In this document: in pieces, positions 1 through 6,836 of the stretch
How positions within the stretch are numbered: position 1 is the stretch's first letter
Layout of the letters: every line of letters starts with the position of its first letter
DNA from: Rhodospirillaceae bacterium
Lineage (GTDB): Bacteria; Pseudomonadota; Alphaproteobacteria; Rhodospirillales; 2-02-FULL-58-16
Reading direction: 5' to 3'
NCBI GenBank assembly: GCA_030623425.1
Contig: JAUXMA010000083.1
Location: forward strand, 1 to 6,836
Length of the DNA stretch: 6,836 nucleotides
Notes under the pieces: model-generated
Databases searched by the model: none
Told to the model about the DNA's origin: nothing
The model's input: only the letters and a program-made list of their open reading frames with translations
Program-made: the position numbers and the translations under genes

Positions 1-459
1 CGGCAACAGGAGGAGAAACAGAACGAAAACGAGAAATACTGGATTCGAGATACCGCCGGCGAGGGCGCCGGCGATCCCGCCGCGCGCCGCCGGGTCGAAG
101 ATCTTTTCCATGAATCCGCCCGGACCCAGGCCGCCCGGCCCGCCGAAGCCCCAGCCGGCGATGAAAAACACGAAAGCGTAGACCATCGCGATCCCCGCGC
201 AGATCGAGACGCCGCGCCATTGGAAGAACAGCCGCTCGCCGAACCAGCCGTCGAGCCGATCCAACACCGCCGCGAGCCAGCCGCGGTAAGTTGCAACGAA
301 ACCGGGCGAGCGAAGCTCCGCGAGTCTGTTCTCCCGCGTTTTGGGATCGTCAAGGTCGCCGCGGACCCTGTTCCGCACCGGAAAGTACCACCCCGCCACC
401 GCACCAAAAACCGCCGCCGCCGACCCTACTACGGCGGCGACCGGTATCAGCACGTCCAT
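1..459 (-). CDS. Unrecognised membrane protein, N-terminal part (truncated by window edge)
   Basis: This minus-strand frame is open from an ATG at 459-457 to the window edge, giving 153 residues. The start is supported by GGGGGAG (complement of 466-472) six bases upstream. I see three hydrophobic stretches: residues 4-27 (beginning LIPVAAVVG), about 83-104 (SICAGIAMVYAFVFFIAGW region) and 139-153 (VFLVFVLFLLLL), the last running off the edge. Between the first two lies a charged, probably cytoplasmic stretch with DDPKTRENRLAEL (37-49) and LDRLDGWFGE (66-75). A glycine-rich loop (GFGGPGGLGPGG, 104-115) separates the second and third. The alternation of hydrophobic spans and a charged linker argues strongly for a real protein over the plus-strand arginine/proline-rich frames covering the same bases. 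I do not recognise the family and assign no function. It is transcribed divergently from rplU, so a functional link to the ribosomal operon is not implied. Confidence 0.8.
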   Translation of the reverse strand, partial: MDVLIPVAAVVGSAAAVFGAVAGWYFPVRNRVRGDLDDPKTRENRLAELRSPGFVATYRGWLAAVLDRLDGWFGERLFFQWRGVSICAGIAMVYAFVFFIAGWGFGGPGGLGPGGFMEKIFDPAARGGIAGALAGGISNPVFLVFVLFLLLLP

Positions 460-557
460 CGCGAACTCCCCCACCCCATCGACCCCCCATCGAACCGGGA
501 CCGGCCGTCCCTCCGCCCAAGCGGTCTCGGAGGCCGTCCGAAAGTAACCGCTTGAAA

Positions 558-587
558 ATTATGGCCCATGATACACGTCGTTGTCAC
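558..587 (-). promoter_or_regulatory. Possible sigma70-type promoter for the left-hand membrane gene
   Basis: Read on the minus strand, GTGACA (582-587) and CATAAT (558-563) are separated by 18 bases. This would give a leader of roughly 90 nt before the ATG at 459. The match is fair rather than perfect, and it is a pattern match only. The AT-richer patch around 551-575 stands out from its GC-rich surroundings, which supports a regulatory role. Confidence 0.4.
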
Positions 588-647
588 CACCGGGCCCACC
601 GCCTAAGCGACAGGCGCCGCAAGCCCGAAATCCAGGCCCCATAACCG

Positions 648-675
648 TTGACAACGAAGGCCGAGGGGCTATAGT
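648..675 (+). promoter_or_regulatory. Likely sigma70-type promoter for rplU-rpmA and downstream genes
   Basis: A perfect -35 hexamer TTGACA (648-653) is followed after 16 bases by TATAGT (670-675). Transcription would start near 682, leaving a leader of about 75 nt before rplU. A strong consensus fits a ribosomal protein operon, which needs high expression. The two promoters at 558-587 and 648-675 point away from each other, which accounts for the 298-nt gap between the left gene and rplU. The remainder of that gap shows no convincing gene. Confidence 0.7.
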
Positions 676-700
676 GCCGCCGCTTTGCACGGGTCTTGGG

Positions 701-750
701 TGGCCGTGGAAGGCCATGAATTCATTGACCCGAATCCATTGACCCAATGG
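701..750 (+). promoter_or_regulatory. rplU leader with two short hairpins and a direct repeat
   Basis: The leader holds TGGCC/GGCCA (701-705 with 712-716, 6-nt loop) and a perfect CCATTG/CAATGG pair (736-741 with 745-750, 3-nt loop). The 9-mer CATTGACCC occurs twice, at 723-731 and 737-745. The second stem overlaps the GGGG at 749-752, the only purine-rich stretch that could act as the L21 ribosome binding site. Folding could therefore affect L21 translation. Autoregulation through leader RNA is known for several ribosomal protein operons, but I cannot match this to a named leader family. Confidence 0.35.
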
Positions 751-757
751 GGCTCCG

Positions 758-3747
<2,990 letters not shown>

Positions 3748-3751
<4 letters not shown>

Positions 3752-5034
3752 CCGCTGACGATTCCGCTGTCCGGAGCGAGGATATTCCGGCCCTTATGCG
3801 CCGCATCGGCGCCGAAGCCAAGGCGGCGGCGGCGGTTTTGGCCGGCGCCTCGACTGAAAGCAAGGACGATGCCTTGCGGCGTTGCGCGGCCGCCTTGCGG
3901 GATCGCCGCCGCCGGATCATCGCCGCCAACGGCAAGGACATGGCGGCGGGGGAGCAAAAGGGCCTCACCAAGGCCATGCTCGACCGCCTGGCCCTCGACG
4001 ATGAGCGCATCGAAGCCATGGCTTCGGGCCTCGAGGCCATCGCCAAGCTGGCCGATCCGGTAGGCGAGGTGATGGCCGAGTGGGACCGTCCCAACGGGCT
4101 CCGCATCAGCCGGGTGAGGGTGCCGCTCGGCGTCATCGGCGTCATTTACGAATCCCGGCCCAATGTCACCGCCGACGCCGGCGCCTTGTGTCTCAAATCA
4201 GGCAACGCCGTCATTTTACGCTGCGGCTCCGAGAGTTTCCATTCGTCGGCGGCGATCATCGATTCGCTCAGCCATGGGCTCGCCGCGGCGAACCTGCCCG
4301 CCCGGGCCATCCAATTGGTGCCGACCCGCGACCGCGCCGCCGTCGGCGAAATGTGGTCGATGACCGATTTCATCGACGTCATCGTGCCGCGCGGCGGCAA
4401 ATCGCTGATCGCCCGCGTCAGCGCCGACAGCAAGGTGCCCCTTTTCAAGCACCTGGAAGGCATCTGCCACACTTACGTCGACGCCGCCGCCGACTTGCCG
4501 ACGGCGCGGAAAGTGGTCGTCAACGCCAAAATGCGGCGCCCCGGCATTTGCGGCGCCACCGAGACGTTGCTGGTCGACAAGGGGGCGGCGGCGGCGATGC
4601 TGCCGCCCATCGTCGGCGACCTGATCGAGGCCGGCTGCGAGGTGCGCGGCGACGAGGCGGCCCGCGCCATCGATCAACGGGTGGTCGCGGCGACGGACGA
4701 GGATTGGGACACCGAGTATCTGGACGCCGTCATCTCGGTCGCCGTCGTCGACGGCATCGAAGGCGCCGTCGATCACATCGCCCGGCACTCCTCGCGGCAT
4801 ACCGACGCCATCATCACCGAAGACGGAGCCGCCGCCGAAGAGTTTCTCGGGCGGGTCGACAGCGCCATCGTCATGGCCAACGCCTCGACCCAGTTCGCCG
4901 ACGGCGGCGAATTCGGCATGGGCGCCGAGATCGGCATCTCCACCGGCAAGCTGCACGCCCGCGGTCCCGTCGGCGTCGAGCAATTGACCAGCTTCAAGTA
5001 CGTGGTCCGCGGGACCGGGCAGTGCCGGCCCTGA
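3748..5034 (+). CDS. proA: Gamma-glutamyl phosphate reductase (glutamate-5-semialdehyde dehydrogenase)
   Basis: ProA reduces gamma-glutamyl phosphate with NADPH to glutamate-5-semialdehyde, which cyclises toward proline; it takes the labile product of ProB directly. The 428-residue protein is full length and of the aldehyde dehydrogenase fold. Visible signatures are [17 protein letters not shown] (125-141), [14 protein letters not shown] (150-163), [13 protein letters not shown] (233-245), the catalytic cysteine C268 in [15 protein letters not shown] (263-277), and the C-terminal [17 protein letters not shown] (383-399) with [15 protein letters not shown] (404-418). No key residue appears to be missing. 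The start ATG overlaps the proB stop by 4 nt. The last 13 bases overlap the proposed GTG start of nadD. Confidence 0.98.
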
Positions 5035-5639
5035 GGCGTTCGCCGGCGGGGCGTCGAATCGGTCTTCTCGGCGGTTCGTTCAACCCCGCCCATGGCGGAC
5101 ACCTTCACGTCAGCGAGCGGGCCTTGGAGCGGTTGCGGCTGGACGAGGTCTGGTGGCTGGTCTCGCCGCAGAATCCGTTGAAGCCGTCCGCCGGCATGGC
5201 GCCTTTTCAGGCCCGGCTGGCGGCGGCGCGCAAGCTCGCCACCGGCCCCCGCATCAAGGCCACCGACATCGAACGGAGACTCGGCACCCGCTACGCCGTC
5301 GATACCCTTGAGAGCCTGTTCGCGAAATTTCCCGATGACCGGTTCGTCTGGATCATGGGCGCCGACAACCTGATCCAGGCGCACCGGTGGAAGAACTGGC
5401 GGCGCATGTTTCGCTTGCTTCCCATTGCGGTTTTCGCCAGGCCCTCCTATTGTTTGAGGGCGTTGACGGCGAAGGCGGCGCGGCGTTTCGCCAGGGCCCG
5501 GGTGAGAGCGTCCCGGGCGGGCGACTTGGTGGTGATGCGACCGCCGGCCTGGGTGTTCCTGCGCGAGCGCCTTCACGCCGCCTCGGCGACGCAGATCCGC
5601 GCTCGCCGCGAAGAGCGCGGATATGGTCAAACGAGTTAA
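5022..5639 (+). CDS. nadD: Nicotinate-nucleotide adenylyltransferase
   Basis: NadD transfers AMP from ATP to nicotinate mononucleotide, giving deamido-NAD, a step common to de novo and salvage NAD synthesis. The 205-residue product has the nucleotidyltransferase signature [19 protein letters not shown] (14-32), which contains the HxGH ATP-binding motif (24-27). It continues with [11 protein letters not shown] (44-54), the metal/substrate region FVWIMGADN (108-116) and SATQIRARR (188-196), the counterpart of the ISSTxIR motif. The frame is open far upstream within proA, but the GTG at 5022 is the nearest usable start before the motif, gives a family-like N-terminus and overlaps the proA end by 13 nt. 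The ribosome binding site is weak (GGGACCGGG region), so translation is probably coupled to proA. Confidence 0.95.
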   Translation: MPALRRSPAGRRIGLLGGSFNPAHGGHLHVSERALERLRLDEVWWLVSPQNPLKPSAGMAPFQARLAAARKLATGPRIKATDIERRLGTRYAVDTLESLFAKFPDDRFVWIMGADNLIQAHRWKNWRRMFRLLPIAVFARPSYCLRALTAKAARRFARARVRASRAGDLVVMRPPAWVFLRERLHAASATQIRARREERGYGQTS

Positions 5640-6048
5640 GGAGGAGCAAGCCATACCACGATCAAAACAAACACCACCGTCGGCGGCGAAGCTGCTGAAA
5701 CTGGTGGAAAAGTCCCTCGATGGCGACAAGGCAATGGAAGTCACCGTCATCGATATCGCAAGTAAGACCGACATCGCCGACTTCATGGTCATCGCCAGCG
5801 GCGCGTCACGCCGTCAAGTCGGCGCCATGACCGAACATCTCCGGGTAAAAATGAAAGCCAGCGGACTCGACGGGGTTTCCGTCGAGGGCGCGGCGCGGTG
5901 CGACTGGGTGCTGATCGACGCGGGGGATGTCGTGGTCCATCTTTTCAGGCCCGAGGTCCGGGAATTCTATTGCCTGGAAAAGATGTGGGGGGCGCCCGTC
6001 CCCGCTTCCCGGAAGGGTTCCGGAATGGCGGTGGAAATGATGGCTTGA
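5623..6048 (+). CDS. rsfS: Ribosomal silencing factor RsfS
   Basis: RsfS binds ribosomal protein L14 on free 50S subunits and blocks joining with 30S when nutrients are low. Conserved stretches are LLKLVEKSLDGDKA (24-37), VIDIASKTDIADFMVIASG (42-60), RRQVGAMTEHL (63-73) and the strong C-terminal signature DWVLIDAGDVVVHLFRPEVRE (94-114) continuing into FYCLEKMWG. The length of 141 from the ATG at 5623 is within the family range. That ATG has only a poor ribosome binding site (AAGAG, 5611-5615) and overlaps nadD by 17 nt. A much stronger one, GGAGGAG at 5640-5646, lies six bases before an in-frame ATA codon at 5653, which would give 131 residues. The true start is therefore uncertain; the body of the protein is not. 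It lies between nadD and rlmH, the usual arrangement. Confidence 0.95.
   Translation: MVKRVKEEQAIPRSKQTPPSAAKLLKLVEKSLDGDKAMEVTVIDIASKTDIADFMVIASGASRRQVGAMTEHLRVKMKASGLDGVSVEGAARCDWVLIDAGDVVVHLFRPEVREFYCLEKMWGAPVPASRKGSGMAVEMMA
5638..5655 (+). promoter_or_regulatory. rsfS: Strong Shine-Dalgarno followed by ATA instead of ATG (possible rsfS start)
   Basis: AAGGAGGAG (5638-5646) is a near-perfect anti-16S match that begins inside the nadD stop codon. Six bases later, at 5653-5655, comes ATA in the rsfS frame. No ATG, GTG or TTG lies at a suitable distance in any frame. Either the ATA is a rare start codon, a former ATG has decayed, or a base call is wrong. Confidence 0.5.
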
Positions 6049-6070
6049 ACGATCCCCCGCGCCGAGTCCC

Positions 6071-6529
6071 ATGCGTATTCTCATCGCCGCCGCCGGCCGT
6101 CTGAAAGCCGGGCCCGAACGCGCCCTTTTTGAACATTACGCAGGCCGCGTAACTTTTCCTTTTCGCCTCAAGGAGGTGGAGGAAAAGCGTCGGCTTCCGG
6201 CCGGCAAGCTCAGGAAACGCGAGGCCGAACTGCTGTTGGGCGCGGCGCCGCGAGGGGCGGTGATCGTCGCCCTGGACGAACGGGGCCAAGCGCTTTCCAG
6301 CGCCGCCTTGGCGAATCGGATCGGCGCTTGGCGGGACGAGGGCCGGCGCGACCTGGCTTTTCTCATCGGCGGCCCGCAAGGCTTGGACGAATCAATGAAA
6401 GCAGGCGCCGACTTGGTTCTCTCCCTCGGCCCCATGACCTGGCCCCACCTGCTGGTGCGCGGGCTCCTGGCTGAACAAATCTACCGCGCCCAGTGCATCC
6501 TTTCGGGCCATCCCTACCACCGGCGGTGA
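6071..6529 (+). CDS. rlmH: 23S rRNA (pseudouridine1915-N3)-methyltransferase RlmH
   Basis: RlmH is a SPOUT-class methyltransferase that uses S-adenosylmethionine to methylate pseudouridine 1915 in helix 69 of 23S rRNA, acting on the assembled 70S ribosome. The 152-residue protein is of normal length. It shows VALDERGQALSS (66-77), the SAM-binding knot loops FLIGGPQGLDE (97-107) and LSLGPMTWPHLLVRGLLAEQ (117-136), then IYRA, and the characteristic end HPYHRR (147-152). The start MRILIAAAGRLK matches the family. It is the only gene in the run with a clear gap (22 nt) from its upstream neighbour, and its ribosome binding site is poor. It closes the operon; downstream lie the palindrome and a probable terminator. 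Confidence 0.97.
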   Translation: MRILIAAAGRLKAGPERALFEHYAGRVTFPFRLKEVEEKRRLPAGKLRKREAELLLGAAPRGAVIVALDERGQALSSAALANRIGAWRDEGRRDLAFLIGGPQGLDESMKAGADLVLSLGPMTWPHLLVRGLLAEQIYRAQCILSGHPYHRR

Positions 6530-6545
6530 TTTACGGCCGGGCGGG

Positions 6546-6716
6546 GCCTAGTGGCCCGCGTCAGCCAAATTGCACCCCTACGATCGCTTTTCCCGTCCCC
6601 ACGGTAGGCTTGAGGGGCACCCTGGCGCCACTGGCGCCACGGTTCCCCTCAAGCCTACCGAGGAAACGGGAAAAGCGATCATAGGGGTGCAATTTGGCTG
6701 ACGCGGGCCACTAGGC
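6546..6716. repeat. 171-nt imperfect palindrome, MITE-like
   Basis: Position i pairs with 13262 minus i across the whole stretch: arms 6546-6630 and 6632-6716 around a single central C (6631). Of 85 pairs I count six mismatches (left positions 6581, 6597, 6598, 6601, 6618, 6622). The outer 35 bp (GCCTAGTGGCCCGCGTCAGC onward) are perfect. The centre is TGGCGCCA-C-TGGCGCCA. The palindrome explains why both strands show similar proline-rich frames; no real gene is inside. It resembles a small non-autonomous transposable element or genome-specific repeat, and would form a very long hairpin in DNA or RNA. Confidence 0.9.
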
Positions 6717-6719
6717 TCC

Positions 6720-6743
6720 CCCAGACGCCGGCGTCCGGGTTTT
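6720..6743 (+). terminator. Probable intrinsic terminator of the rlmH transcript
   Basis: CCC-A-GACGCC (6720-6729) pairs with GGCGTC-C-GGG (6730-6739), with one A/C mismatch, and is followed by TTTT (6740-6743). The polarity suits transcripts coming from rlmH on the plus strand. On the minus strand there is no T-run after the hairpin. The T-run overlaps the TAA stop of the convergent gene (6742-6744). Confidence 0.55.
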
Positions 6744-6836
6744 AGTCCTCTTCCAGGGCGGCGATGGGATTCCTGGGCTCCAGCGGCGAGCCGCAGTGCG
6801 GGCAATTGCCGGGACCGATCAGATCCACCTTGGGAA
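6742..6836 (-). CDS. C-terminal end of an unrecognised gene with a CxxC zinc-knuckle-like motif
   Basis: The minus-strand frame enters from the right edge and ends at TAA (6744-6742), giving 30 residues. They include the stretch DLIGPGNCPHCGSPLEP and end in AALEED. CPHCG is a typical half of a zinc ribbon; the other pair of cysteines, if present, must lie beyond the edge because none is seen after it. The other two minus-strand frames here read as unlikely protein. A short tail like this could belong to several families, including RNA-processing enzymes, so I assign no function. It converges on rlmH, with the 171-nt palindrome and terminator between them. Confidence 0.6.
   Translation of the reverse strand, partial: PKVDLIGPGNCPHCGSPLEPRNPIAALEED

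Noticed and set aside
220..644. Plus-strand arginine/proline-rich frames left of rplU
   Set aside because: They overlie the minus-strand membrane gene and the intergenic promoters, have low-complexity GC-driven composition and no ribosome binding site.
716..742. Eight-codon frame MNSLTRIH in the rplU leader as a leader peptide
   Set aside because: The purine-rich GGAAGG is only about two bases from the ATG, too close for normal initiation, and the peptide has no attenuator-type codon run. It is mentioned only as part of the leader finding.
4080..5021. Upstream extension of the nadD frame through proA
   Set aside because: The translated stretch is an arginine-rich out-of-phase reading of proA. 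The NadD fold begins only after the GTG at 5022.
6546..6716. CRISPR array or tRNA in the repeat region
   Set aside because: There is a single inverted pair rather than regularly spaced direct repeats, and no cloverleaf with conserved tRNA positions.
6493..6805. Two short frames, one per strand, sharing similar GPRQPNCTP peptides
   Set aside because: The similarity on opposite strands is a direct result of the 171-nt palindrome; there is no independent sign of coding.

Overview
This high-GC window is a conserved chromosomal housekeeping block, most likely from an alphaproteobacterium of the Rhodospirillales type. That placement is an inference from gene order (rplU-rpmA-obgE-proB-proA-nadD-rsfS-rlmH), base composition and protein wording; no rRNA is present to confirm it.

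Layout. (1) Positions 1-459, minus strand: the N-terminal 153 residues of an unrecognised membrane protein running off the left edge. (2) Positions 460-757: a divergent intergenic region with a plausible promoter facing each way and two short hairpins just ahead of rplU. (3) Positions 758-1519: ribosomal proteins L21 and L27; L21 carries a long lysine/alanine tail built from 15-nt repeats. (4) Positions 1520-1595: a perfect 22-nt palindrome followed by five T residues, which looks like an intrinsic terminator or attenuator before obgE. (5) Positions 1596-6529: a tightly packed run of obgE, proB, proA, nadD, rsfS and rlmH. The first five overlap one another (4, 4, 13 and 17 nt), and only rsfS-rlmH has a gap (22 nt). 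(6) Positions 6530-6741: an intergenic region filled by a 171-nt imperfect palindrome that resembles a small non-autonomous mobile element, then a terminator-like hairpin. (7) Positions 6742-6836, minus strand: the last 30 residues of a convergent gene with a CxxC zinc-knuckle-like motif.

How the genes work together. L21, L27, ObgE, RsfS and RlmH all serve the large (50S) ribosomal subunit: as structural proteins, as an assembly GTPase, as a subunit-joining silencer and as a 23S rRNA methyltransferase. ProB and ProA catalyse the first two steps of proline synthesis from glutamate. NadD makes the dinucleotide precursor of NAD. The overlaps suggest one transcript with translational coupling, with the obgE-onward part probably set lower than rplU-rpmA by the terminator-like element.

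I see no clear novel multi-gene system. The points most worth a second look are the 171-nt palindrome, a strong Shine-Dalgarno sequence placed before an in-frame ATA codon in rsfS, the terminator-like palindrome before obgE, and the repeat-built L21 tail.
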